Made by a program: the position numbers and the translations under genes. Positions 10,693 to 22,930 of a stretch of DNA of 64,000 nucleotides are shown here, in pieces (positions within the stretch are counted from its first letter, which is position 1; each line of letters starts with the position of its first letter). The DNA is from Brachionus plicatilis (lineage: Eukaryota; Rotifera; Eurotatoria; Ploima; Brachionidae), in contig QEOQ01000180.1 of the NCBI GenBank assembly GCA_010279815.1, positions 2,350,513 to 2,414,512 of the forward strand, in the 5' to 3' direction. The notes beneath the pieces were generated by a model, which was not told where the DNA came from, did no database searches, and was given only the letters and a program-made list of their open reading frames with translations.

Positions 10693-13600
10693 ATGTCAGC
10701 TACTCCGACTAGTTCATCAGTGCCGAACTCGGCAATAAAATCAATCAGATCCACATCGAACACTGTGCCTCCACCCAAGGCCTCAAACATTCAACCAGCC
10801 TCCAATAATGAAGAATATTTGAACAAAAAAATTAATTTCATCCAGAATCACATCAATAATCTCGTGATCGAGATTACCAATCTTCCCGAGCCCTGGACAT
10901 ATGCAGTAACTGAGGACGGTCGAGTCTTTTTCATCAAGTAATCAATTTAAACATAGCCTTAAATTGACTCTTGACTACGTCTGGGACACGTCTAAAATTA
11001 AAGTCTATCATTAATATTCATTAACTTGTTATTTACATTAAAATGTCAAAGAGTAACCTATTTATCGACCAGTAGTCGAGATCAAAGTCACTAATGATTT
11101 CATTTCCTCTTTATCTATTAATCATAGCCTATCGATCCACTTAATCTTTGTTTTTTAAGCGAAGACGAACAGAGAACTACCTGGCTACATCCAAAGACTG
11201 GTCAACCGGTCTCGCTAATGATCATACCCCCGCTAGAAGGTAAATTGCAGAGGAAATAGCTCGTAAATGACAAATATTTGCACTGAAAAGTAAATAGAAG
11301 ATAATTAGTTTGAAGATAATTTTGAAAACGTGATTTTTGATTCTTTTCAAATAGATAAAATTACCCAGTGCAAATAATAGATCTTAATCGTAGGCTAAAT
11401 TTAAATTTAATTTTAAGATCTTCCAAACGGTTGGCAAAAGGATTACATACTTGGCTTACCCTATTTGATCGAGTAAATTTTTTTTGGCTAATTTTTTTTT
11501 CCAAAAGCAATTACTACTTTTTGGCCAAGAATTTTGAGGAAATAAACTCGAAACATTTTTGCATGATTAATGAAAAGCTCGAAATTAGGGCAAGTATTTC
11601 AGCTTTGTACGAATTTATTCTTAAACATTTTGTTTTCTTCACTTTTAAATTTTATTTATTTTAAAAATAACAATTTTGTTTCTTAGCAATTTAGATGAAA
11701 AAAATAAAACTAGTAATTAAGTGTTCCAAAAAGAACTTAAGTCGTTTTTTTGATAGTTTAAATTTTAAATAATTATCTTTCTGAAAATTTTAAATAATCG
11801 AAAAAAATGGCTTAAAGAAAAATAATTAAACATTAAAAAATTTAATTTATTGATTTTGATCAATTGAATTTTAGCACACAAACATCAATTGAAATCCAAA
11901 AAAAATCACTTTATTTTTTATATTAAAATTCTACGCTCTACTAAAGATTATTTTGAAATTTTTTTTAGCAAAACAAGCTCGTGCCATTGATCTATTTTAA
12001 TTAGTAAAACATTTAATTTGAGATAGTGTGGAATTTAATTTGATTATTGAAAACCAAAGTATTTTCGACAGTTTGTATTTAGCCCAGTTTATCTATTATT
12101 TTTTTCGAATAAGCAAAATACAAACAAAAATTTAATTTTTATCTTTTTTAATTGTTTGTTTTTTGAATAAATAATTTAAGAATGGTTTCATCATAATTGG
12201 GCCATTTTGAGAATAAACGACTTAAAATAAAAAAAACCAAACTAACTAAATTTTTTAATGAAGCCAGTGTGAAAATACTTTTGAAATAGTTGAATTGTTA
12301 ATCAGGTAAGTTCGACTGTGAACTATTGCAAAAGTACTAATATAATTTTTTTCACTGACACTAAATTGGTGTTTAAGTCTTTGAATTAAGTCCGATGAGT
12401 TTTTCAATTTTTTTTTTCACAAAATTTTCTCAATAAGTGAGATCTCAAGAATCTATTACCGGCACTGAAAATCCGCATTTGAGTAAATAATGCATGCCTT
12501 AAGCCGAGATAAAACAAATTCACAGTTTTATTTAGGACAAGTTGTTGAAGTATTCACGGTCCTCTATTTGTAAATGCTCTTATTCGCTTTTCTCTTTATT
12601 TTTACATGTTAAAAATTGTTTTGACATATAAAAGAAAGTTGAATTTACATTCAGAGTCAAGCAATTTAATTTTAAGTTCCATAGAAAACTTTAAGTAATA
12701 GGAGAAAAAATAAACTTAATTTTCAGGCTTAGTCGAGAAGACCAAAAAGTTCCGAGTTTATTTGCGTTTCTCATTTATTTGGCCGATATTTAGGTCTTAA
12801 AAGTCTAATTCCAATTTTTAAAGTCATAACTCAAAAAGAAATTATCCAACAAGTTATTTGAATAGTCTGGCACCGACAGAATCCAGCTCATCAACTGCAA
12901 TGAGCAATTCATTTGAATCAAAAAAATCAAATTATATGGAACGCACTAAAATGAAAAGTTCTCCCAGTAAAAGTGTCCAGCTAGCGGAGGAAACATGCCA
13001 AAATGACTTGCAAAACGAAAACATGAACTCTGGCTTGTCAGCTCTATCTTCGTCATCAGCATCATCTGCATCGTCAAACAACTCATCTCAGCAATCGAAC
13101 GGAAACATAATTCAAGCAAACACGATCCAAGTCAACACTGCCATTGACTCTGCTCTCCGCAAATACGGCTGGTTGTACAAACTTAGCCAAAATGGACTAA
13201 AATTGTGGCGCAAACGCTATTTTGTATTGACTGATTACATTTTGGACTACTACTCGGACTCAACCATGACCAAACATTGTGGAACAATTTTTCTCAATGA
13301 CACACACTCAAGAGCCACAGTCAAAAAAGACGGAAGCTCTGCTCACAATAAAAAAAACTCTTTTAAAGTAATTAGTTTATTTTTTTTAAAAATTAAATTG
13401 AACCCCAAAGAAAAATAAAAAAGGAACTATTTTTTAATTAAAATATTAAATTGAATATTGAAAATTAGCTGCGGAAAATTAAAAAATATAAATTGAGACA
13501 ATTGTAAATTTTTATCTTTTTAAAATTTTAGAAACTTTATTTAATTATTTAATTTTGTTTTTTAAAAATAATAATTATTTATTTGACTTGCTATTATTTG

Positions 13601-16600
13601 GTTAAAAAAATGTAATTTGTTTGAAAGAAAAATATTCAAAGAATACTTAATTTGTAGTTAAACAAAAAGGATTAATAAGCTCGATAACAAGTTTATAATT
13701 TTTTTGTTTAAAAATTTCGAAGTGAACCTCAGGCTTCTCATTATGGATTAAAGTCTTACTAAGTAAACAAATTTATTTTTAACAGTTCAAGTTTATTCGA
13801 TTTAAATTCATTTTATTGAAAATATTTTTGTCTTTTTATTTACAGCCTTCTTTAATCAATTGCACAACACAAAACTAATAAATTCACTTTTAAAAAATTA
13901 AACTTTTTTTAAATTAAGCTTCGATTCTCAAAAAATATTTTTAAATGAGTTTCTTCAGTGGTTTCTTTATTTAACCATACTATTTTATTATTAATTGCAA
14001 ACCACTTCTTAAGAAAAATTAACTTTAAATTAAAAAATAATTCGAATCAAACCAAGTTCTCATATCCTTTGAAAAATACAAGATTTAAAAGAATTAGTAA
14101 AAATTTAAAAAAATTAAAAAGTGTGATAGAAATTTTATTCAAAAAAAAAAGAATTCATTTTATCCCGGAAAATTTGTAATCACCGCTAAATCCTCCCTGT
14201 CACTTCCATTAAATGACATAAAAACAAAAAAATTTTAATCAATTTAAATTCAAGGTTGAATTGGTTAATTCGAATGACACCAATTCGGAAAACAATTCAG
14301 ATATGTTTGTATTCTTGGCAGCCGAATCGTCCGCTTCAATGAACGAATGGATCAACAAGTTTAATTTTGTATCCCAGTTAAAGTATTAAAATTGAAAAAA
14401 TAAAAATAACAAAAAGAAATAATTAAAAAATTTTCATTATCTAGAAACAACAGCCAAAGCCGAGTGATGAGCGAGAAGCGAACCTCTAATCGAAGTTGCT
14501 CAAACATTTCCCTGCGCGGAAACAACTCGAACTATTTCATAGTCAAGCACGACACATCAAGCTCGAAACGCTCGTCCAAGTCGAACTCGGCGCCCAACAG
14601 TCCAGGAGCTACCCATCGCAACATTTTCAATGGCAAAAAACTCCGCTCATCTCTATCATCAAACAAAATAGAGGACAAAAACAATCCGGATAGGAAAAAT
14701 ATAAAAAAAAAATTAGCTTTTAGTGACGATGAAATTTTAAATGATCGACCGTCAAAAAATAAAAAAAATAAAAAAAAAGAAGTGGTCAACAGCGATGTCG
14801 AAACCGACAACGAAATCAATGAGCGTCTCAACAACTCTTATAATCAAAAATATTTGAACGAAAGCTTTGACAATGATCCAAAATCGAAGCAAAAACGCAG
14901 CTCTAGTTTGACCAAGTCGTCCTCAAAACCTAACCAAGCTAACTCATCATCATCATCGTCATCATCAAAAAAAAATAATAAATACGGCTCCACTAATCAC
15001 ATTTTTGACTATAAATCAATTTATGACGCTTTTGAAAAGCCCATAGTGGACATGACTAGAATGACCCAGAGTCTGATAAAAAGTGAAAATGGCCACGACA
15101 TGGTCGAGTCTAAGAATGAAAAAAATTACAAAGCTATCCAAAATTTGGTCAGCAACTCGACTAAAAAAATTGATTCAAGTGAAACATATAGCAATGGCAA
15201 GGGATCAAATCAACGCTGTGGAGATTACATTGACCGGGAGAAAATTGCGGCTGCTGCCCAAGCCGCTGCTGCTGCATCAGCTGCTCTTGAAAAAGAAAAA
15301 AATTTCAAATCATTTTCGGAGCACTCGTCACCAAAGACAAGTCCAAAATCTATCTCTAATTTTTACAACATTAGCAAAAGTCAATTGGAATTGCTGCAAA
15401 AAAATGAGCTCGAAATGATCATAAGACAATTGAGGCGAAATTTTGTTCTGCTGAATCATTCACAGCAAAGATTTTCAACATTACAGAAATTGTACGAACC
15501 ATACGAGCTGATGTTTCAACACCGACACAATCAATTGTAAGTCTATTAACTATTTTAGATTATTTATTTTTTAATAATCAATAAAAAGCTTTTTTTTTTA
15601 TTATTTTTTTTTAATTAAAAGAAATAGCTCAAAAATAGACGAAAGTGTAAATGTAAATGATCTGACTTTGAGTTTGCATGACTCTTTTCAAACAATAAAG
15701 GACAGAATTAAAAAAATTGAAGCCAAGGTAATTTAATTTTGTGTGTTTGATTTTCAAATAATTTTTTTGTTGTTGTCAAGATGGACTCTATTGAGAACAA
15801 TTTAAAATTGGCACAGAGTATTGAGAACTTAAATGGCAATCAAAAAATTTATGAGGATATGTCCAATCTTGATCAAATAAATCTGAACAAGTTTTCCAAT
15901 ATTCTGAGATTGTATGAGTACCAAATAGTTGAAATGCAGCACGAAAATGAGCTTTTGTTGGAAGATAAGGTAAATAAAAAGAAAGTTTTTTTTAATGATT
16001 GATTGAATCAATGCATCTTTTTATTTTATTTAAACAAATTTTGAAGAAAAAAATATCATAATTCAGGTTTTCTTTGAGCAATTTAAAATGAAAAATATCG
16101 TTCATTTTCTATCAATTTTATCTTTTTTTCAGTAGTTTTTGAATCAAAAAATTTATCATTCCGCATCGTTCTTTGAAAAATCTATTATAAATTTTAAAAT
16201 TATAGAACTGAAAATTCATTTTGAAGATGAATTTTTTAAAGGACTCTAATAAAAATTGAAGTTCTATTCAAAAGTAAGATGAATTGAAGAATAGATATGT
16301 TAAAAAAACAGATGTTTTTCTTTTGAAAGCTTAATTTTATTTTTTTTTATAAAAATAGCTTAACTTCTAAAATTAAATAATTAAATTTTTCACATTTTTG
16401 GTTGTTATTAATCAATCAATAAAAGGTTGAATTGTAATAATCAAGGTTAATCAACAGACTAGTAGCCATTAGATACTGATTAAAACTTTTTTTTTAATTC
16501 AGTAAAAAGTATTCATTTAATTTTTTTTAAAATAAAATGAAAATAAAAATTTTTTTATTACAGAATTATTTGAAAAAAATTAACAAAAAGATGTTCGATT

Positions 16601-19600
16601 TAAACATTAAAAGACATTAAAGGATTGCTATTGTGAATTTTGGAACAAAAAAAAAACAGAACGAAAATGAAAAAATTAAATAATTTTTGAAAAAATCTGA
16701 AATTCCGAAATCGGTTCTGTAAATTTGCAGTCCCAAGTAGTTAGGTTAAATGAAATTAGTTTTTGTAATCTTTTTGAAATTAGAACAATGTTTGTTTAAA
16801 AGATTAAGTTTTCTAATTTAAAACTAGAAAATACATTAATACGGGTTTTTGTCACAAACATTTACTTAGAAAAAAAATTAACTTCATCCATCGTTAAGAT
16901 TTTATTCAAAGTTTCTTTCAAAAATTTTAGTTCTTATTCGATTATCTATTTATTTTTATTAAATTAATAAAAAAATCTATGGTAAAAAAATGAAAACTCA
17001 GAATAGAAGAGATCTAAACTTTTAAAAATAATTGATTTTAGCAGTTTATTCATTATTTTTTAAATAAGATTATTGTCGAGAAATTAATAGATAACCAGAT
17101 GAGCATCTTTTCACGCTACCAGAATCTGTCATCAGAAAAATCTCTGACTCAACAATTCAATGCATTAAACCAAGAAATGGACCTGCTAAAAATGCAGCTA
17201 AGCAAAGTGAACCAACTCCTAAATGACACGATAACAGACAAATGTAAACACGAACTAGTCTATCATCAGCAAGTACAAAACACACTTAACAAATCCCAGT
17301 CGAGTCAGCCATCAGGGGATACTTCAAACTTGTTTCGGGCATCGTTAATTCCGATCAGTTCCGAATCAAAGTCAAAGTTCGGTTCACCCAGTCTTGCAAA
17401 CAAACAAGTAATCAATCATGCAAACAATCAATTTAACTCGAGTGAAAATTTTTTAAATCATTCTGGTTCCAAACAAAACCTTTCCAAAAGTATATATCAA
17501 GCACACCATCATCAATATTTGCTTAATTCGAGTAAAATAAATGACAACAAAATTATGTCAAAATCAATCGATTCCGTTTGTTCACCTGCGAGTTCTTCCG
17601 AAAGCTCTATTAAGGCAAATTCATCATCAAATAATGTCTTTAGCGCGTTCAATTCAATCAATGGTAAAAAGCTGACTATTCATCATCAAGACTCTGGCGA
17701 TGAACACAATAAATCCGATACGTTCCACCCTGTTAATTTTACGAACTCAAGACCACGACAACTTCACATTAATGTTCAACAGCCTAACCAGAATGCTTCT
17801 TTTTTACCTGCTAAGAGCCAAAATTCAAGACGCGAAATTATATCTGAAAAAAAACGCTCGTCAATTGGAAAATTTCCACAAAATTATTACGTAAGTAAAC
17901 CATATGTCCATAAAATAATTTAATTTTTTAATTTTATTATTGGATTTATTTATATTATTAAAGCGTCATTTGTTTTGATTAAAAGTCATTATAAAAAATG
18001 CCAATTAAATGTTTTTATTATCATCTAAAAGAATTAGTTGTAATTTAAAAGATTAAGTAACAATGATTAAATATTTTTTTTATTAAAATAGAACTTATAA
18101 AATTTATAAATTGTCAATAAGATTAATTAACTGGCATGAATTTTAATTAATTGTATCTTGGAAGAATTAAATGTCAAAAAATATTCTCATCATTTTACTG
18201 TTAGATAATGTACTAGAATCATTCCAGAAATTGTATTCGGTTCAAAGAGAGAAAATCATATAGTGAGGAATTTTTGGATTCCTTTCCAAATGAAGCATGC
18301 CGCATCAATTTAAGAAATATTAGAGGAGTAAGGTAACTAAAAAGCAGTCAAAAAAGCCTAGTAAAAATCAGACTTGTATAAAAGTCAGGAAAAAAGTCTG
18401 AACAAGTCAAAATGTAACTTGGACTTGAAAAGTTTTTTTTTATAAAATTAGAAGTCTTGACTTGTTTCAAAATTTTAAAAAATACAAGTCAGGACTTTAA
18501 CTAATTTTAAGAATAGAATTAAAATATGTAAAAATATTATAAGTCTTGAATTTTTTATTTAGGAAAAAATTAAATTATTTGTCAAAATTTCTTTTTCATT
18601 GTAAAAATTCAAACATGGTTTTTAAACAATTCACATAATCGTTATAATCTTTTTAAGTGAATTTATGAATAAAAAACAAAAAAATATTTGTGCTTAAAAA
18701 AAATTTTAGAAATAAATTAAACCAGATAAAAAAAAATATATAAAAAATCAAGATATAAAAAAATTTATTACAGTTTACTCGCAATTATGTCACCGGTTTG
18801 GTTCTATTAATGTTTGGGGATATAATCAAATTGGGACACAATGAAAAAAAAATTTTTAACAAAATTTATTTACAAATTTAAACTTATGCTGTCATTTAAA
18901 AGTAACTAATAAAATACAAAACATATAAAATACAATACATATAAAAATCAATATTGCGAAATCCGTTCTATGGTTTTTAGGGGACTAAAACGAAAGGGGA
19001 CTTAATAATGGTGGGACTTAAATACGAGATGACTGTACTTGTTATTTTTAAATTTTCTAAACAAGTCCAAGTCCTGACTTGCATTTGACTTGTGACTTGT
19101 GACTTTTATACAAGTCTGGTAGAAATTAAGTAATACTATATTTTTCAAAATATTTGTATAATTTATTTCTTGATTCTTTTAACTGATCAAATTTATTTAT
19201 AAATTAATGATTTTTTTTTAACTTGACTTTGTGCAATGCATTAAATGAGTTTTAATTAAATTTTGTGATAAATGATACTCTTAATTTACGAATAATTTTT
19301 AAATTGACTTTTATCTTAATTGAGGATTTATATTTTTTTAAATGACATTTAATAAAAATAATTAACGCTTTAATATTAACTCTTTTAAAAAAATAAATTT
19401 TTTTTTTTTAAACAAACTAAAAAAATTAAAAAAATTAAAGCCTCGAGATTACTTCCAGCCTATCCAAAACAACCAAGTTACAGCAAGAGAAAGGCTATTT
19501 GGAAATACTAGTGTGAATATTCAGCAAAATGTTGTTGACACAGAACCGGCTAGCCGCAAGATCGCTCTAGTTAAGCCTGAGCTAAGGGGTGCTTGTGATA

Positions 19601-21704
19601 GGTAAATAAATGCTTTCTTTAAGTATACTCAAATTATTTTTTTTTATTTTGAAGTGAACTTATAAATAGATTTACTCAACAAAATCAAATGGAGTACTTT
19701 GATGCTGATTATTCCGAAGAAATAGTAAAAAATGTAAGTCAGACATTTGTAGATTTATTTAAATAGAAAAAAAAATTTAAATAATTTTAAAGCTAGAAAA
19801 ACCGGATATCTATTCGATACCAAGAGGAAATTTGGATTTGGAACCAGAGATCGATTTGAACGATGACGAAAGACTGATAAAAGAAAAGCGGATAATGGAA
19901 ATTAAAAAAATGATAGCACTGCAAACACTTCAGCAAATGAATCTAGACGACACTAATCAAAGGCAAAACAAAAAAAATATTTATTCAAATCAGGCAGATT
20001 CAAGGGAGTATGAGATAGAAGTTAGCTATGAAAAAGAAAAGAAGGCCAGAGAACATGTAAAGTTTTATGACCAATCTTCATTCGATCTAGAGATATATCT
20101 ATTTAAAAATTTTAGCTGCTCGAACTGAGACAAGAACTGGCCGAGCAAATAAAGGAAAAAAGCCGTCAGATTGCTTTCAATTCTTCAGCGTCAAAAGCCA
20201 CTAAATCATTGTCTAATAATTCTATAGACATACTGGACAATGGTAAATATAAAGATATATCTATAGCTTCTATAAACACTTTAAAGCTTTAGCTAAATGC
20301 AATTAATCTAGAGATATTATTATTTTTTAATTCAATGTGCCTTTTAAGCAATGTTTCGTTTATTTAACTCACTTTTATTATGTTAACACTTAAAATTTGG
20401 TTGTAAATTTAAAAAAAATTAATTATTTTTTATTTTACTAACATTTATTTTATTTTATTTTATTTTATTATTATTTTTTTAATTGTTAAATAAATTTAAT
20501 CAAGTTTTAATAATGAATTTATAATTTCAAACATTAGTGGTCATTTATTGCTCTTGGCATTTGATTACCTTTGCTTATAGCTTAATATGAAAAAATCACG
20601 CTAAATTTCACTAATTAATGGAACGAAAAAAATAAAAATTAAATCAAAAAAAATTTAAGAAAAAAATCAATCATTACAATCATCTATTTCAAATAATCAA
20701 TGGTTTAATATATTTTCAAAAACAAATACAAATATTTAAAATTTAATTTCATAAAAATAAAATGCATATTAAATCTAAAATTACTATCAATATCTGATGA
20801 TATTTTGCAGTCATACTTTTTCTGCATAAAAAATAGAAAATTTTCATCATCAATTTTTTTTTAATATTAAATAATTAGCTGAATTTGATAATCTATTATA
20901 AAAAAATTAAATTTTCCATTAGGAAATTTCGTTTTTTCATAAAATTTTAATTTTTAAATAGAATGCATTTTTGTGGCTAACTAATTGCATGATTAATTAA
21001 AAACAACAATTAAATATTTTAATGAAAACTTGAAATAGTCGTATTTTATCATTTTTAAAATTCATTCTTAGAAAAAAAAATAAAAATTTAGTTGGCTTAA
21101 TAATTTAATTTTAGCAATTACAATTTTTCAAATTTAGTCACCAAATATTAAAAATTAAACACATTTTTAGTAATTCTTTGAAAAATTAGACATTTAGGGC
21201 TTTTTAAAAAAATTTATCGCTTTAACTAGCTTGAATTTTTTTGGCGCAAAGTTTAATGATGGAATGAAATTCAAAAATTTTATTAAGTAGAGAACCACAT
21301 TCACAAGCCTATAAACACCACCAAAATGGGTAGAAATTACAATAGATTACATTCGAACAATGCTAACAGAAACAGTTTTTATTCCTTATATAATTTCAAC
21401 ATAAACTCTCAGAACGAATAATCGAAATTTGTTTTTTTTAATTATTTTTTTAATCATAATATTTATAGACACATCGCGTCAAATTGAACTCCTGCAAACA
21501 CCAAAATCGAAGGATTTCTACAATGTAGAGAACTATTATGAATATTTTGAAGAAGATCAAGAGAAAAAAACTTATGATCATAAAACATACTATTCAGTTG
21601 AATCTATATACAAAAATGAGTTGATAAACTCGACGCCAACGATGCCACCCCAGCTTAGTCAATACATGTCCTCGGATTCGATTTTAAATGCAAAAAATTA
21701 TTAA
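10693..21704 (+). CDS. WW and PH domain protein with coiled coils, PLEKHA5/6/7 family
   Basis: Thirteen exons join in phase to about 1333 residues: 10693-10937, 11160-11239, 12880-13367, 14255-14382, 14445-15536, 15622-15727, 15781-15969, 17069-17890, 19441-19601, 19670-19733, 19793-20056, 20116-20242 and 21469-21704. Exons 1-2 form a WW domain (LPEPWTYAVTEDGRVFFIN...TTWLHPKTGQP). Exons 3-4 form a PH domain (KYGWLYKLSQNGLKLWRKRY, FVLTDYILDYYSD, ending in a helix with the conserved Trp of NEWINKF). A long Ser/Asn/Lys-rich region and coiled coils (exons 5-8) follow. Exon 11 carries IPRGNLDLEPEIDLNDDERL and a helix like the conserved C-terminal block of PLEKHA5/7. Family members bind phosphoinositides and work at cell junctions and the cytoskeleton. 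Only one WW is seen, where vertebrate PLEKHA5/7 have two. The start of exon 3 is the least certain junction. Introns hold several repeats. Confidence 0.78.
16628..16740. repeat. Degenerate copy of the palindromic CATTGTGAATTTTGG family
   Basis: The segment ATTGTGAATTTTGGAACAAA at 16633 matches the end of the elements at 24464 and 50883. A weak match to their GTTCTGTAAATT block follows near 16715. The copy is truncated and diverged. It lies in the intron between exons 7 and 8 of the WW-PH gene. Confidence 0.4.
18369..19118. mobile_element. hAT-type non-autonomous element with 8-bp duplication
   Basis: Perfect 18-bp terminal inverted repeats CAGACTTGTATAAAAGTC are flanked by GTAAAAAT (18361-18368) and GTAGAAAT (19119-19126), an 8-bp target duplication with one mismatch. 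The CAGA start and 8-bp duplication are typical of hAT transposons. Subterminal copies of AAGTC/GACTT motifs occur at both ends. No ORF is present. It sits in an intron of the WW-PH gene and contains a second, nested element (18771-19035). Its ends closely resemble those of the element at 29428-29669. Confidence 0.82.
18771..19035. mobile_element. Nested pogo/Tigger-like MITE
   Basis: The left end CAGTTTACTCGCAATTATGT and the inverse of the right end CAGTCATCTCGTATTTAAGT share the CAGT..CTCG..TTA.GTC pattern common in pogo-type elements. TA flanks both sides (18769-18770 and 19036-19037). The element lies wholly inside the hAT-type element 18369-19118, so it inserted later. The two ends differ from one another at several positions, suggesting an old copy. 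Confidence 0.62.
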
Positions 21705-22930
21705 ACTGTAAAGTTTTGTGTCTAATTAAGGTGTACATACTTATTCAATTCTGTTTGTCGATTTTAACAATTTATTTATTGATTTATTATTTTTAAAAAG
21801 TTTACTTAAAGTTTATATTTATTGTGATACTCGTTTGTTCTTATTCGAGATGAATAATGACGAAACAAAAAGTTTAAAATTTTTTTTTTTGAATAAATTT
21901 TGTTTTTTAAATAAATTTTTTCAATCAAAAAAAAATAATATTTGATAATGGTAATTTTTAGATTAATTTTTTTGAAATCTTTTAATTTAAAATTAATTTT
22001 CAACAGATGAAATTTATTGGAAGATACTCAATTTTAGATTATTAGAGGCTGTTTTCAATTGATTCGGTTCAAGAAATCCTTTTTCAAATTACAAATTAAC
22101 TCGATAAAATGCAAAATTTGTAGAAATTTTACAAAATCAAAATGATGAAATCGAATTACTTTTGAAAGATATTAAAAAATCAGAATATTCATTCCTTTTA
22201 CAATTCAATTTTAATTAAATTGGGTTTTTTTGCTCAAATTTATAATTTATTTAATTTAGAAATGTAAATTTTTAATAGAAAAATACACGAATCTTAAACA
22301 ATTTATTCAATTTTTTTACCATTAATTAATAAATGTGTCTTTGAAAGTGCTTAGTTAAGTTAGAATTTTTTAGTTTACGACTAAAAAGATTAGCAACAAA
22401 ATTAATTGAGAGACATTCAAATAGAATTCAAGTAATTTCAAAAATTCAAATAAATTATTTAAATATAATCCAAATTTAAATTTAAAAATTAATCGTCAAC
22501 CAAACTTGAATATCATTCTTAAATTTTCTAAAAATTTAATTTTTTCATTTCAATTCTAATAGTTTAAAATAAAAAACAATTACTTTGTCTAAAGCAATGA
22601 AAAACTAGTAACAAAACTATTTTTTTAAAAAGAAAAAACCCAAAATTTAATTTCATTTGGCTGAAAGGAAGCACGAATTTATTGTGCTATTAAAAGATTC
22701 GACTGACTTTTCTTTTTCAAAAATTTCCATTTTTTTTACAAGCTCTGGCAAACATTTTATTATCGAATAAGTTTTCATCTATTCTGCGTATCTAAATATC
22801 CCGTAATGCCAATTTAGTAAATTTCTCCAGTAATTTTTGGGATTATAAACAAGTTTTTCTTTCACAACTTTTCTGCTTTAATTGATGATCATCAAAAAAT
22901 CATAAAAATAATAGTAATTAAAGAGAAAAT
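21705..22930. other. Convergent intergenic stretch, no gene seen
   Basis: The WW-PH gene and the Maf gene converge here. The DNA is almost purely A/T runs; ORFs within it are low-complexity Lys/Ile/Phe strings without family resemblance. It holds the two 3' UTRs and presumably their poly(A) sites, which I cannot place with confidence. Confidence 0.4.

Noticed and set aside
13958..14179. 73-residue plus-strand ORF
   Set aside because: Lies in the intron that splits the PH domain; low-complexity Lys/Asn/Phe and no resemblance to any family.
14532..14834. 100-residue minus-strand ORF
   Set aside because: Antisense shadow of the Ser/Lys-rich exon 5 of the WW-PH gene.
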